A stretch of 40,824 nt of DNA from an uncultured Pirellulaceae bacterium (GTDB taxonomy: Bacteria; Planctomycetota; Planctomycetia; Pirellulales; Pirellulaceae). Shown here piece by piece: positions 26,132 through 36,171 of the stretch (within the stretch, counting starts at the first letter, position 1; every line of letters starts with the position of its first letter). A model generated the notes under the pieces. The model was given only the letters and a program-made list of their open reading frames with translations. It made no database searches and had not been told where the DNA came from. The DNA lies in contig CALCJM010000109.1 of assembly GCA_937967505.1 (NCBI GenBank), forward strand, positions 1 to 40,824, given 5' to 3'. The position numbers were made by a program, and so were the translations under genes.

Positions 26132-27481
26132 CTAATCGTCGCTCAAAAAATCACGCTCCACCCATTTGGTGTCAACTTTGCAATCAATGAAATCCTGACT
26201 CTCCAGTACCTGCACCTGAAAATCGGCAGACGTTTTGATACCGTCAATCCTTAGCTCTTTCAGTGCACGGACCATCGTTGCAATGGCTTCGGTGCGTGTG
26301 GGGCGATGAACGATCAGTTTTCCAACCATCGAATCATAGTGCGGCGGCACCGTGTATCCCGCATGCACGTGAGAATCCCAACGCACGCCCATCCCGCCAG
26401 GAATGTGGATCTGTTTAATCAGTCCGGGGCAAGGTTGAAAGTTCTTTTCCGGATCTTCTGCATTGATCCGGCATTCCATTGCCACACCCGAGCACTTGAT
26501 ATCGTCTTGAGTGAAGGCTAGTTTTTCACCGGCGGCGACTTTGATTTGCTGTTGAATCAAATCGATCCCGGTGACCATCTCCGAGACGGGGTGTTCGACC
26601 TGAATTCGGGCGTTAACCTCGATGAAGTAAAAATTGTGATCCTTGTCGACGATAAATTCAACGGTGCCCGCATTGTGATAATCGGCCGCCTTGACCATCC
26701 GGACCGCTGCATCGCAAATGGCTTTGCGAGTCTTTTCGGGCAAGGTTGGTGCCGGACTTTCCTCGATCAGTTTTTGATGGCGGCGCTGTGTGGAACAGTC
26801 GCGCTCCCAGAGGTGGACAATGTTGCCGTGATGATCGGCCAGCACCTGAACCTCGACATGACGAGGGCGGTCAATGAATTTTTCTAGGTACACGCCGCCA
26901 TTACCAAACGCTGCTTCGGCCTCCTGGGCGGCCTGTTCGACGGCCGTCTTTAGTGCTTGTTCATTTTCGGCGACACGCATTCCTTTGCCACCGCCACCGG
27001 CGGTCGCTTTGACCAGCACCGGGTATCCGATTTCTTTTCCGTCCGCGATGGCTTGTTCGGGAGATGTGATCAGCCCTGCACTGCCGGGCACTACGGGGAC
27101 ATCGGCCTTGCGGGCCAGCGAGCGCGCCGTGTTTTTGTCACCCAACATCTGCATCGCCTGGGGGGAAGGCCCAATAAAATCGATGTTGCAGTCGCGGCAG
27201 ACCTCGTTGAAGTGTGCGGATTCAGCTAGGAATCCAAATCCGGGATGAATCGCTTCTGCGCCGCCAATTTCGGCAGCACTAATGATGCGGTCGATCTTCA
27301 GATAACTGTCACTGGAACGCTCGCCACCAATGCAGTACGCTTCGTCGGCCAGGTCCAGATAAGCACTGTCCTTGTCGCCGCGACTGTAAACGGCCACGGT
27401 CTCGATGCCCAGTTCCTTACAGGCGCGGATAATGCGAAGTGCGATCTCGCCACGATTGGCAATCAGAATACGGTTATACAT
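26132..27481 (-). CDS. accC: Acetyl-CoA carboxylase biotin carboxylase subunit
   Basis: 449 residues from ATG 27481 ([17 protein letters not shown]). ATP-grasp enzyme that carboxylates biotin on AccB using ATP and bicarbonate, the first step of malonyl-CoA and fatty acid synthesis. The N-terminal domain, the glycine-rich ATP loop [12 protein letters not shown], the lid, [22 protein letters not shown] and the C-terminal [17 protein letters not shown] are all intact. A longer frame reaching 27586 adds Arg-rich residues without family support. Downstream of accB by 153 bp, same strand. Confidence 0.96.
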   Translation of the reverse strand: MYNRILIANRGEIALRIIRACKELGIETVAVYSRGDKDSAYLDLADEAYCIGGERSSDSYLKIDRIISAAEIGGAEAIHPGFGFLAESAHFNEVCRDCNIDFIGPSPQAMQMLGDKNTARSLARKADVPVVPGSAGLITSPEQAIADGKEIGYPVLVKATAGGGGKGMRVAENEQALKTAVEQAAQEAEAAFGNGGVYLEKFIDRPRHVEVQVLADHHGNIVHLWERDCSTQRRHQKLIEESPAPTLPEKTRKAICDAAVRMVKAADYHNAGTVEFIVDKDHNFYFIEVNARIQVEHPVSEMVTGIDLIQQQIKVAAGEKLAFTQDDIKCSGVAMECRINAEDPEKNFQPCPGLIKQIHIPGGMGVRWDSHVHAGYTVPPHYDSMVGKLIVHRPTRTEAIATMVRALKELRIDGIKTSADFQVQVLESQDFIDCKVDTKWVERDFLSDD

Positions 27482-27634
27482 TCGAACTCGGTGGATGTTG
27501 CTTTTAAAGTGAAGACGGGATGCGGATCGGCGGAACGCGGAAGGCAACGGCCAAAGGGGGGCCGCCGCACGGATCGTCCGTTTCAATCGGCCGGCTGTCG
27601 TGCCAATCCGGCCAGTGGACCCGCGCGTGGGCCG

Positions 27635-28120
27635 CTAGTTTTTCCTGATGCGGAACAGCGGCATATCGACGTGCACCGCCTGCTCATTCTTCACCAGGAT
27701 TTCAACGACCGTTCCGGACACGCCCGCCGGGATTTCATTAAACATTTTCATCGCCTCGACCAAGCAGATAATCGTGTCTGGCGTCACCGTATCGCCGACC
27801 TTGATAAAATCGGCCGCATCAGGTTTGGGTTTGGAGTAGTAGGTTCCAATGGTGGGGCTGAGAATCAGATCGGTATTGTCTTCGGCTGCCGGGGCCGCCG
27901 GTGCCGTAGCGGCTGGTGCTGCCGGGGCGGCGATTGCCGCAGGAGCCGCCGGTGGGGCTGCCGCGTAAGCGAGGGGGCTGTCGCCGCCGCGACGCAGGCG
28001 GATGCGCTGGTCGGCTTGCTTCAAATCCACTTCGTTCAGATCATGAGTCTCCATTAACTCGATCAGCTCACGGACCTGTTTGACGTTGAAAACCGAAGTC
28101 GCTTCTTTTTCTTTTCCCAT
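27635..28120 (-). CDS. accB: Biotin carboxyl carrier protein of acetyl-CoA carboxylase
   Basis: 161 residues, ATG 28120 with GGAG 7 nt upstream. N-terminal helical dimer segment (VRELIELMETHDLNEVDL), an Ala/Pro-rich flexible linker at about 50-80, and a biotinyl domain with the target lysine in EAMKM (Lys125) and the thumb residues before it (TIGTYYSKPKPDAADFIKVGD). Works with AccC; accA/accD are not in the window. Gene order accB-accC is the usual one. Confidence 0.96.
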   Translation of the reverse strand: MGKEKEATSVFNVKQVRELIELMETHDLNEVDLKQADQRIRLRRGGDSPLAYAAAPPAAPAAIAAPAAPAATAPAAPAAEDNTDLILSPTIGTYYSKPKPDAADFIKVGDTVTPDTIICLVEAMKMFNEIPAGVSGTVVEILVKNEQAVHVDMPLFRIRKN

Positions 28121-28367
28121 TTATTTCTCCACGAATTCCTGTTTCCGCTCTGCGCCTCCGGGAGGGGGCAGCGGAGGATCGTTGTTTTCCTTGTTTAAGC
28201 TGTTCGCCAGAATCGTCCAAAAACGAGTGAGTGCCCCTCCGGGTGTGGATGGGGCTGCGTATTGTATCTCAAAACTCGCACTGTTTTATAGGGGAACGCG
28301 GTTCTGTTGAAGCCGATTGTTGATGTTTTGCCACCTGATTGTCAATCTTTCGCAGGTGACCGAAGCC

Positions 28368-29468
28368 CTATTTTAGTGCTTTGGGCAAATTGCTGATGAC
28401 TTCCGCGTTTTTTGCGGTGACCCAAACGTCATCCTCGATCCGGACGCCGCCAAAACCCGGCAGATAAATTCCCGGTTCGATCGTGATCACCATGCCCTCT
28501 TTCAACACTCCGGTCGAACGTGGCGAGACCCCCGGGCCTTCGTGGATCTCCAGCCCGATGCCATGCCCGAGGCTGTGGGAGAACTGCGGTCCGTAGCCCG
28601 CGTCAGCGATGACATTTCTGGCGATCGTGTCGATCTGTTTGATCTCCATGCCCGGTTTGATTGCCGCAATGGCTGCCTCCTGCGCCGCCAGGGTGATGTT
28701 GTAGATTTCGGTGTACCGCTCAGGAGCGGGCCCGGTGAACAGGATGCGGGTCAGATCGCTGGCGTAACCCTGATAGTTCAGGCCCCAGTCAATCAACGTA
28801 AATGACGATCGGTTCAGTTTGACGTTGCCGGGGCGATAATGGGCCAGCGCTGAATTGGCACCCACGGCGACGATCGGTTCAAAAGAGCAACCGTCGGCAC
28901 CGTGTTTGCGGCCGCGGTATTCAATCTCGGCTGCCACATCACGCTCGGTGGCGTCATCGCCAATCGCCCCGCAAACTTCCTTAAATACAATCTGATTCAG
29001 CTCGACCGATTTGCGAATCAAACCAATTTCGATGGCGTCTTTGACCGAGCGTAACCCCTCGACGATTGATTTGCTGCCGATCAGTGCGCCGTCGAACGCC
29101 TCGGTTAACTCCAGCCACGATTTGTGGCTGGCCGTGTTTTGCTCAAACAGAAAATCACCCGAAAAATGTTGTTGCATGGTTTCGGCGATCGAGCCGATCA
29201 TGGTTCCTCCCATGGGGCGGATAACGGAGGCCAGGCCGGGGCATTGGATGGTCAACTGTTCTTCGTAACGTCCGTCACTGATGATGATGCAGTTATCCGG
29301 TGATACCAGCAGTGCCGCGGATGATCCGGTAAAGCCCGTCAAATAGCGGATGTTGGGCAGAGACGTTACCAGCAGGTTCCGGGTGGGAGAAGCGTTTTGC
29401 GGGTCCTGAAGCCGGTCGTTCAAGGTCTGCCGCAGATTGGCGATTCGGTTTTCGAAATGTGCATCCAT
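28368..29468 (-). CDS. M24-family Xaa-Pro peptidase
   Basis: 366 residues. N-terminal creatinase-like domain (NIRYLTGFTGSSAALLV), then the pita-bread M24 catalytic domain with dinuclear metal ligands: Asp in LIDWGLNYQGYASDLTR, His in FSHSLGHGIGLEIHEGP, Glu in VITIEPGIYLPGFGGVRIEDD. Aminopeptidase P/prolidase type; cleaves N-terminal residues before proline or Xaa-Pro dipeptides. Cytoplasmic. 45 bp downstream of the 454-aa gene on the same strand. Confidence 0.93.
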   Translation of the reverse strand: MDAHFENRIANLRQTLNDRLQDPQNASPTRNLLVTSLPNIRYLTGFTGSSAALLVSPDNCIIISDGRYEEQLTIQCPGLASVIRPMGGTMIGSIAETMQQHFSGDFLFEQNTASHKSWLELTEAFDGALIGSKSIVEGLRSVKDAIEIGLIRKSVELNQIVFKEVCGAIGDDATERDVAAEIEYRGRKHGADGCSFEPIVAVGANSALAHYRPGNVKLNRSSFTLIDWGLNYQGYASDLTRILFTGPAPERYTEIYNITLAAQEAAIAAIKPGMEIKQIDTIARNVIADAGYGPQFSHSLGHGIGLEIHEGPGVSPRSTGVLKEGMVITIEPGIYLPGFGGVRIEDDVWVTAKNAEVISNLPKALK

Positions 29469-29513
29469 GAGTGTTTTTCAAAGTGGAAATAGTGTCTGCG
29501 GCGATACCGCACT

Positions 29514-30878
29514 TCAACTATCATCAACAACATCTTCCAAAACAACAATCGGCCATCGGCAAATTTCTGCCAGGCGTTCAGCATCCGCCGTGTGTTTTAC
29601 AAAAGCAAATGCGTCATCAATACCAATGGTGTTTAAATCCAGATCGCCTCGCAAACGCCATTCTTTTTCCGTGCTCCAGTCGATCTTTCCGTTGGCGGTG
29701 GTTTTCATTTGAAACCACGGTCGGTCCTCGGGGGACATTGCCTCCCAGGTGGATTGGTCGCCATAGGTTACCGCTTTGATTCCGGCGGACAGTAGCGTTG
29801 ATTTTCGAATGGCCAATCCATAAGGGACAAAATCCCACCGCGCCAAATGCTTGCGGAAAACGGTATGCTGCGGCAATTCTCCAACGGGAACCGCGGAAAA
29901 ACAAACGACAGGTGCGGAAGCGCGTGTTAGATTGGCCGCCGCGATCAGCCGGTTGCTGGCGATGATTCGACACAGCGTCATCATTTCATGGTAGCGGTCT
30001 TCGGTGGAGCCAAAAATCAGGCGGTCAAGATGAGCGTCCGGGTCTTGATCAGGCCATTGGGCACTCTGCTGTCGTGCCCAATGGATGAGGTATTGCGATT
30101 GGTCAATCGAATCCAATGGCAGGAGGCGTGCCGGTCGTCTGGCGAGTTGAACCCGGTCGCCATTTTCAGTCCTCTCGTCCGGCAACAACAGCCAATCGAT
30201 CGCCCCGGATTCCAACAGCGCGGTGCGCGTTTTGGTTTTGGTCAGCGCGTTGTTGTGTAGTAATCGTGTTGGCGTGATCGCGGTCGCCGTTTCCCAATTG
30301 AGTCTTTGCACCATCCCCCGGTAAACGTTGCCGCCGTGCCTGACCGACAGGGCGTGCACCGTATGAGCCGCCTTGATTAGATCGGCATCGATCGAATGTG
30401 GCTCCGATTGCACCAAGAACACCGTGTTGCAGGTGTGGTTGGGGGCAATCGCCAACGCGCGTAATTTTTCTGGTGGGCAGAACCGCACCTCGATGAGATC
30501 GATTCCGAACAGTTTGCCGATTCGCCTGACATATTGGTCGGCCGTCGTGCCAGCCACGGTCACCAGCGCGTGGGTGTCCGGGTCCAAACGCGTCCCAATC
30601 GTGCGCAGTGCATCAAACCATGCGCTGTGGCCCCGAAGGTTCTTCGGCAAACGCGAACTGGCGATAAATGTCGATTTCTTTTGCAAGATGCCGGTATTCC
30701 AAGTCTGGCGATCAACGATCGCCGGGGGCATTTGTTCGGAACTGTTCCAACCAATGGTAGGTAGTTGGTTTAGCAATACCCATGAATCGGAAACGGCAAT
30801 CGCCTGCCCGTCCTTGCACGGATTCATCGCAAGTGCTTCGACAACCAACGCAATGGTCTTGCTGCAGTCGTTGGACAT
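29514..30878 (-). CDS. Conserved hypothetical protein, 454 aa
   Basis: Not recognised with certainty. ATG 30878. Soluble. The first ~210 residues suggest an alpha/beta fold (KSTFIASSRLPKN..., HALVTVAGTTADQYVRRIGKLFGIDLIEV). A second half ends with YGLAIRKSTLLSAGIKAVTYGD and EKEWRLRGDLDL, a pattern like the C-terminal part of some uncharacterised DUF2971/AbiGi-like proteins, where the same W-R-(x)n-G-DL ending occurs. That resemblance is weak. Probably co-transcribed with the downstream peptidase. Confidence 0.75.
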   Translation of the reverse strand: MSNDCSKTIALVVEALAMNPCKDGQAIAVSDSWVLLNQLPTIGWNSSEQMPPAIVDRQTWNTGILQKKSTFIASSRLPKNLRGHSAWFDALRTIGTRLDPDTHALVTVAGTTADQYVRRIGKLFGIDLIEVRFCPPEKLRALAIAPNHTCNTVFLVQSEPHSIDADLIKAAHTVHALSVRHGGNVYRGMVQRLNWETATAITPTRLLHNNALTKTKTRTALLESGAIDWLLLPDERTENGDRVQLARRPARLLPLDSIDQSQYLIHWARQQSAQWPDQDPDAHLDRLIFGSTEDRYHEMMTLCRIIASNRLIAAANLTRASAPVVCFSAVPVGELPQHTVFRKHLARWDFVPYGLAIRKSTLLSAGIKAVTYGDQSTWEAMSPEDRPWFQMKTTANGKIDWSTEKEWRLRGDLDLNTIGIDDAFAFVKHTADAERLAEICRWPIVVLEDVVDDS

Positions 30879-31042
30879 GAATCAACCTAACCCGGGATCC
30901 GTTATCTCGACCTGACAGGTAAACGCGCCCGGCAGATCGTGTTTTTTACTGTTGCGGCAATCGTTGTATTTGTCGATTGACCGTAAGGCACCGACCATCT
31001 TCCCCCTGCCGCCGACGGCCTCAATCACAAGTGTCTCACCGG

Positions 31043-32668
31043 TTAACCGAACCGGATCAGCGGCAGGATCAACACCACGTACACCAATGCCAATATGATT
31101 TGGACCAGTGCATAAGGGATCGCGGCTTTTACGAACGCGGCAAACGACAGCGGCAGGTTGTGCTTGTGCATGATCGTGACCGCGACCAGCGTTGAAGCGG
31201 AACCGATCGGTGTGATGTTGCCACCAAGATTGGCTCCAAAAATTACCGACCACCACAATGTCGAACTCTCCGGTGCGTTAAGGTTACCGAGGATGCTGGC
31301 GAACATCGCTGCCAGCGGGATGTTGTCCGTGACGCTGCTAAAAAGGGCTGAACCGACTAGCAATAATGATGCGTCCATCGCCGATGGGGTTTCCGCCGAA
31401 ATATCCGACATGACCATTTGCAGGCCATCGCCAATCCTCTCCAGCACTAGGGCGTGTTCCATGACGTAAATCACCATGAACAGAGCAATAAAAAATCCCA
31501 GCAAATCCCAGTCAACCGCGCTGTAGAATCGGTTCACGTCTGACTTGAAACGCCACAGCATGACCACCGCAAACGTCATCGCCACAAAACCCATCCCCAG
31601 CTTGCTGATGCCGGGTAACGCCGATGTGGTTGCGATCGTGACGATAAACAATAGCAACAGCGCGACTGAAAACCGGAAGAATCCCCAGCTTTCCACCCCG
31701 TCGTTTTCATCAAATCCAGCCACCAGTGACCGCGCCTCGTCTTTCGCCGCCCGGTCCTTGAGCCTGTGAATACCGAACAGCATCGACCCCATCCACAACG
31801 TTACCAAAGTCGCCACGACCACAAATGGAGCCGATTTTACGAAGAACGTGACGAAGCTGATATCGGCGGCCGTGCCGACAATGATGTTGGGGACACTACT
31901 GATCAAGGTCAACAAACCGCCGACATTGGTCAGCAATCCCTCGATCAACAGAAAACCCAGCAGCAGTTTGTTCTGTTTCAACTTGTCCAGCGATACCGCC
32001 GTCAGTGAACCGACAATGATCATCGCGGTCACATTGTTCAGCACGGCCGAAAACACAACGGTCATCAACCCATAGAAAAACAGCAGTCTTCGCGGATCGC
32101 CACTGGACGCTTTGGTGACCTTGATCGCAATCCAAGTGAACAAACCGGATTTGCTGGTCACATCGACAAACAGGCTGGAGCCCAAGATGATCGCGATCAC
32201 ACTCCAATCGACACCAGGTATATAAACGGGCGTTGACAGCCGGTGCCCGTCCAGGTGCAACGCATGTTTTTCCATCGGCGCGTGATCATGGTGGCTATCT
32301 TGATCGCCATGATCATCGTGGGCGTCCACGGCGGATTGGGCCGGATCGTCCGCCTTGGGAGCGTCGCCGGTCACCCCAACTTTTTGGCACAACTCGGGAT
32401 GGTCCTCCGAATAAACGAGCACCTCGATTTCTTCGTTGGCCGGGAGTTCGGCACGGTGGCTGCCGACGACGATTTTTTCGAAGCTCAGAATCCCCGTAAA
32501 CGTGCCCAGCAACAAACAGATGGCGGCAAAGGATCCGGCGATGATCGATTTTTTTGCGTGGATTTTTTCTTCGAGTGCTAGGCACACAATCAATCCGACC
32601 AATATCAATGCAAACATGGTCGTGATTGACCAGTGAACAGAATGCGCGTTGGCAATCAACAAATCCAT
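31043..32668 (-). CDS. nhaD: NhaD-type Na+/H+ antiporter (ArsB/NhaD superfamily)
   Basis: 541 residues with 11-13 predicted membrane segments. Ion-transporter signatures: SSLFVDVTSKSGLFTWIAIK, VFSAVLNNVTAMIIVGSLT, LLTNVGGLLTLISSVPNIIVG, SVTDNIPLAAMFAS and GANLGGNITPIGSASTLVAV. Expected to exchange Na+ for H+ across the inner membrane. Distinctive: after the first two TMs there is a soluble insertion (about 60-150) ending in a His/Asp-rich run with HDDHGDQDSHHDHAP, which could bind metal or sense pH. ATG 32668. The Usp-like gene ends 50 bp upstream on the same strand. Confidence 0.88.
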   Translation of the reverse strand: MDLLIANAHSVHWSITTMFALILVGLIVCLALEEKIHAKKSIIAGSFAAICLLLGTFTGILSFEKIVVGSHRAELPANEEIEVLVYSEDHPELCQKVGVTGDAPKADDPAQSAVDAHDDHGDQDSHHDHAPMEKHALHLDGHRLSTPVYIPGVDWSVIAIILGSSLFVDVTSKSGLFTWIAIKVTKASSGDPRRLLFFYGLMTVVFSAVLNNVTAMIIVGSLTAVSLDKLKQNKLLLGFLLIEGLLTNVGGLLTLISSVPNIIVGTAADISFVTFFVKSAPFVVVATLVTLWMGSMLFGIHRLKDRAAKDEARSLVAGFDENDGVESWGFFRFSVALLLLFIVTIATTSALPGISKLGMGFVAMTFAVVMLWRFKSDVNRFYSAVDWDLLGFFIALFMVIYVMEHALVLERIGDGLQMVMSDISAETPSAMDASLLLVGSALFSSVTDNIPLAAMFASILGNLNAPESSTLWWSVIFGANLGGNITPIGSASTLVAVTIMHKHNLPLSFAAFVKAAIPYALVQIILALVYVVLILPLIRFG

Positions 32669-32718
32669 CTTTTGACTTTCTAAACTCTAAAACGCTAACC
32701 TGCGGACGCCGTGTGTCG

Positions 32719-33612
32719 CTACACCAGCAAAATCGGTGTTTTCCGTAATTCGACCACCAACGGATAAGCCATGCCGTGCATGGCCAGTTGGTCATCATCG
32801 CGCGAATTCATGACCAGCAGGTCAATGTGACGATCTTCGATCAGATGGCGATAGTCTTCAATCCGGTGTCCGAAGGTCACCAGCGGTTTAATGGAGTTCT
32901 GCACGCCCCCGGTTTGTAACACTGATCGACAAGATTCGATGTAGTCCTGTGGCTCAGACAGCAACTGCTTGCCAATCGCTTCGCGCGCCATCTCTGAATC
33001 CAGATCGGGGATTTTATCGATGGCTTTCATGTATCGATCAAACGCATACTGATCTTCGATATGGCTGAGAATCAGTTCTCCATCGTCGGTGACAAAACGA
33101 ACGGCCATACTGACCAAGTGGTGATCTCCGGCCAAGTGATCGGTCACCACCATCACATGTCGGGTTGTGTCGGCCAGCGGCGATGGATCGGATTTTTCGG
33201 CATCCTTGTAGCTGGCCAGCACTTTCGGTTCGGGCAGCAGCAGCGTCGGGATATCGGTCGCCTGAGTCAGCACGTTGACGTAGGCGCCGAGGCTGAACGG
33301 GTGGTCGGCGGTTTCCGCGTGGAGGTTCCGATAGGTTACCACCAGATCGGGTCGGGGGTTCTCAATTCGGTCCAACAGTTGCTGAACCGAATTGAATTCA
33401 TTGCCACAAATCTGCGAGTATCGTGGGAGTTTTTCAGGCTGCGCCACGTCCAACGCCGTCAGAAACGCCTGAGCCTGATCGGCAAACAGGGTCGTTTGTG
33501 CCGCATCCATGTCGGTGACTATCAGAATATCACGGACGTTCACAGGCTCGAGTTGGAATACGGGTTTGCTCGCCTTGCGGAACAGGCTTTCAAATTGGTC
33601 TATTTTGGTCAT
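32719..33612 (-). CDS. Tandem universal-stress-protein-like protein
   Basis: 297 residues, ATG 33612. Two Usp-like alpha/beta units: the first about 25-135 (DILIVTDMDAAQ..., PTLLLPEP), the second about 155-297 (HVMVVTDHLAGDHHLVSMAV, HIDLLVMNSRDDDQLAMHGMAYPLVVELRKTPILLV). The classical ATP-binding GxxG loop is replaced by SRDDDQLAMHGMAYPL, so ATP binding is uncertain. Directly upstream of nhaD in the same direction; it may sense stress for, or regulate, the antiporter, as Usp domains often accompany antiporters. Confidence 0.75.
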   Translation of the reverse strand: MTKIDQFESLFRKASKPVFQLEPVNVRDILIVTDMDAAQTTLFADQAQAFLTALDVAQPEKLPRYSQICGNEFNSVQQLLDRIENPRPDLVVTYRNLHAETADHPFSLGAYVNVLTQATDIPTLLLPEPKVLASYKDAEKSDPSPLADTTRHVMVVTDHLAGDHHLVSMAVRFVTDDGELILSHIEDQYAFDRYMKAIDKIPDLDSEMAREAIGKQLLSEPQDYIESCRSVLQTGGVQNSIKPLVTFGHRIEDYRHLIEDRHIDLLVMNSRDDDQLAMHGMAYPLVVELRKTPILLV

Positions 33613-33873
33613 ACCGACAATCTACCCGTTGTCCCGTTTAAAATACACTGCAATTTGACTTGGGAAAGGTTGATGCCTGAGCGATAGTTGCCAATTGGGG
33701 CCGTTCACCAGAGCCGTTTCGCGCGCCCGTTTGGCAAATATGTCGCTGGCGGTGGCCGGCAGATCTCCAAATTAGACAATCAAAACCGGCGACAGTGCGC
33801 GCCCCTTCAAGTACAATTTTTTTGTCGATCGCTGTTACTTAAACATCCCTGATCATCCACACGGAGTTGACTT

Positions 33874-35937
33874 ATGGTTCGTTCTGAAACCCTGCAAGTG
33901 GAAAGTCTCGAAGATCGCATGATGCTGTCCACCGTACAAATTTACGCTGCTGGTGCATCCGGACAGGAAACACTGGCGCTGCGTGTGGACGATCAAGTCG
34001 TTGCGGAATTTAACAATATCGGTGGTGATGCCTCGGCACGTGAATACATCGAACTTGAGTATCAGACCGCTCAATCGATCAGTGGCGGGCAACTGCGTAT
34101 CGATTTCACCAACGATCTGTTCGATGCAGCAACAGGGCTGGATCGCAACCTGTTTATCGATCGCATCGTCATCGACGGGGTGACTCATCAAACCGAGGGC
34201 CCTTCCGTTTTTCATACCGGGCTTTGGCGGGATGGGAGCGTTACGGGGCCGGGCTTTCTTAATACAGAGACGCTCAATATTAACGGGTCGATTTTTTTCT
34301 CCGACGCCAACGAGCCACGTCCCCCGACTGACCAACGGCAGGTTGCATTCGTGGCACGCGGCACAACCGGCGATGAAATTGTGTCGTTGAGTATCGCCGG
34401 TGTTCAAGTGAAATCTTTTCAGTTGAGTCAAGTCAATCAGCAATACCAATTCAAGACTGACCGGGGTTTCTCGGTGGATCAAATTCAGTTTTCATTTGAC
34501 AACGATTTGTTTGATGCTGAAAACGGTGTCGATCGAAACATCATTCTCGAGTTTTTGGAATTTGAAAATCTTGCCACCGACCAAGTTACCCGATTCACGG
34601 GTGATTCGCCGAATGTGTTCTCAACGGGGACCTTTCGGCCCGAAGACGGTATCACTTCGGGATTTGGGCGCGGCAATACGCTGCACGCCAACGGGTTCTT
34701 CCGCTTCGGCAATGGAACTCCCGCTCTAGGTGGTTCTCTGATTCGCTTTGCCGCTGCGGGCACCACGGGTGAGGAAATGGTGCAGGTCTTGGTCGATGAT
34801 TCTGTCGTCTTTGAGACCGAAGTGTCACGAACATTTGGGTCTTTTGGCCGAATGACCCGCAGTGAGTACGAGGTACGGCTGGATCGTGATGTTGATCTGT
34901 CGGATATTAGACTGGCATTTGTGAACGATGGCCAAACCGAAACCGGTGAAGATCGTGACTTCTTGTTGGACTATATCTACGTGCGTGATCTGGAAACCGG
35001 AGAGGTCCAACGCACCACGGGTGCCGATTCCAGCACGTTCTCAACCGGCACCTATGTGGATGGAGCGCTGATGGCCGGATTTGGGCGAGGATTTACGCTG
35101 CATACCAATGGCTTTTTTCAGTTCGCCAATTCCAGCAGGGTTCTGATCAGCGCCAGCGGGACATCTGGCGAAGAGCGTTTTCAGGTTCTGGTCAAGGAAC
35201 AGGTGGTTGCCGAATTTGGAATTGGAGATGGAACTGCGGTGGAATGGAGACCGTCACCTCAAACGGCCTTCGCTGTCGATTTGCCGGAAGCCGTAGCGAT
35301 TGAAGATGTGCGAGTCCAATTCATTAACGATGGTGTATCAGCCGATGGAATTGACCGAAATCTGAACGTGTTTTCCGTGCGGCTTGATGGTCGTGCGTAC
35401 GATACCGACAGCGCGTTTTCGACGGGGACCTTCCTTGATACTGATGGCGTTGTGCCGGGGACCGGGCGTGGGTTTACGTTACACACCAACGGTTACTTTC
35501 AGTTTGGCGCGGTCGCTGATCCCGGCCAAGTCCAATTACCAAACTTTCGTTCCACTGCCACGGTAACAGCGCGTTGGTTACCGTTGCCCAACGCGAGCCG
35601 CAATCCCTTTGGTCCTTTCACGACGTTTCCGGAAGAGCGCGGAGACATTGTGTTACGACTGGAACGCACCAACGGTCTGGATGGGCCGGCCTCAATCACT
35701 TTTCAAGTGTTCCCGTCTTCCAGTCAGGGAGGGCCGGTCCCCGGCAACGTTTCTCAGACACCAGTGACGGTTGTTTTTGAGGACGGTCAGCTGGCGGCAA
35801 ACCTTGTCATTCCCGTCACGGACAACACTGTTCCCGATGCAGGCTTCTTCGAAATTCGCACGATCGATTCATCGGCGGGGCTTGAAAACGGTGTCCCCGT
35901 CTCGACCTTCCAACTTCAGGATTCAGACGGTGCATAA
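33874..35937 (+). CDS. Exported repeat protein with four CBM60-like modules
   Basis: 687 residues, ATG 33874 with GGAG 8 nt upstream. Residues 9-19 (VESLEDRMMLS) are the planctomycete LEPRxLLS-type N-terminal motif seen on surface and exported proteins; there is no classical signal peptide. Four repeats of about 125 residues follow (21-143, 156-278, 288-418, 422-546). Each pairs a beta-sandwich resembling Ca-dependent xylan-binding CBM60 modules (AxGxxGxE start, then FxNDxxxxxxGxDRN) with a conserved tail (FSTGTF...GRGxTLHTNGFFQF). Residues 560-687 look like a Calx-beta-type domain. No catalytic domain. Probably a cell-surface polysaccharide-binding protein; the CBM assignment is by motif. 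Confidence 0.8.
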   Translation: MVRSETLQVESLEDRMMLSTVQIYAAGASGQETLALRVDDQVVAEFNNIGGDASAREYIELEYQTAQSISGGQLRIDFTNDLFDAATGLDRNLFIDRIVIDGVTHQTEGPSVFHTGLWRDGSVTGPGFLNTETLNINGSIFFSDANEPRPPTDQRQVAFVARGTTGDEIVSLSIAGVQVKSFQLSQVNQQYQFKTDRGFSVDQIQFSFDNDLFDAENGVDRNIILEFLEFENLATDQVTRFTGDSPNVFSTGTFRPEDGITSGFGRGNTLHANGFFRFGNGTPALGGSLIRFAAAGTTGEEMVQVLVDDSVVFETEVSRTFGSFGRMTRSEYEVRLDRDVDLSDIRLAFVNDGQTETGEDRDFLLDYIYVRDLETGEVQRTTGADSSTFSTGTYVDGALMAGFGRGFTLHTNGFFQFANSSRVLISASGTSGEERFQVLVKEQVVAEFGIGDGTAVEWRPSPQTAFAVDLPEAVAIEDVRVQFINDGVSADGIDRNLNVFSVRLDGRAYDTDSAFSTGTFLDTDGVVPGTGRGFTLHTNGYFQFGAVADPGQVQLPNFRSTATVTARWLPLPNASRNPFGPFTTFPEERGDIVLRLERTNGLDGPASITFQVFPSSSQGGPVPGNVSQTPVTVVFEDGQLAANLVIPVTDNTVPDAGFFEIRTIDSSAGLENGVPVSTFQLQDSDGA

Positions 35938-36171
35938 ACTTGCGAAGGAGCGGTTAACGCATCTAACGCAGCGATGATCAGTAGAAAGTAGAACGATTTA
36001 CGTGCCTTGTTTTGTTCAGCCCCGCTATTCTACTTGCCGGTCGTTTTGCAAATGGTTGCGGTTGGGACGGCGGGCTGTCTATGGCTACATTCGTGCTGTC
36101 AAAAAACTGGCCGAATTCAGCAAACGCGCGCTCGAAAAGATCACTCAATCACAGGTCTTCTAACTGATTGA

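Noticed and set aside
27245-28057. 270-codon plus-strand frame
   Set aside because: Antisense to accC start and accB; the frame is a by-product of GC-rich codons.
33853-34482. 209-codon minus-strand frame
   Set aside because: Antisense to the first CBM60-like modules, which are clearly repeated on the plus strand.
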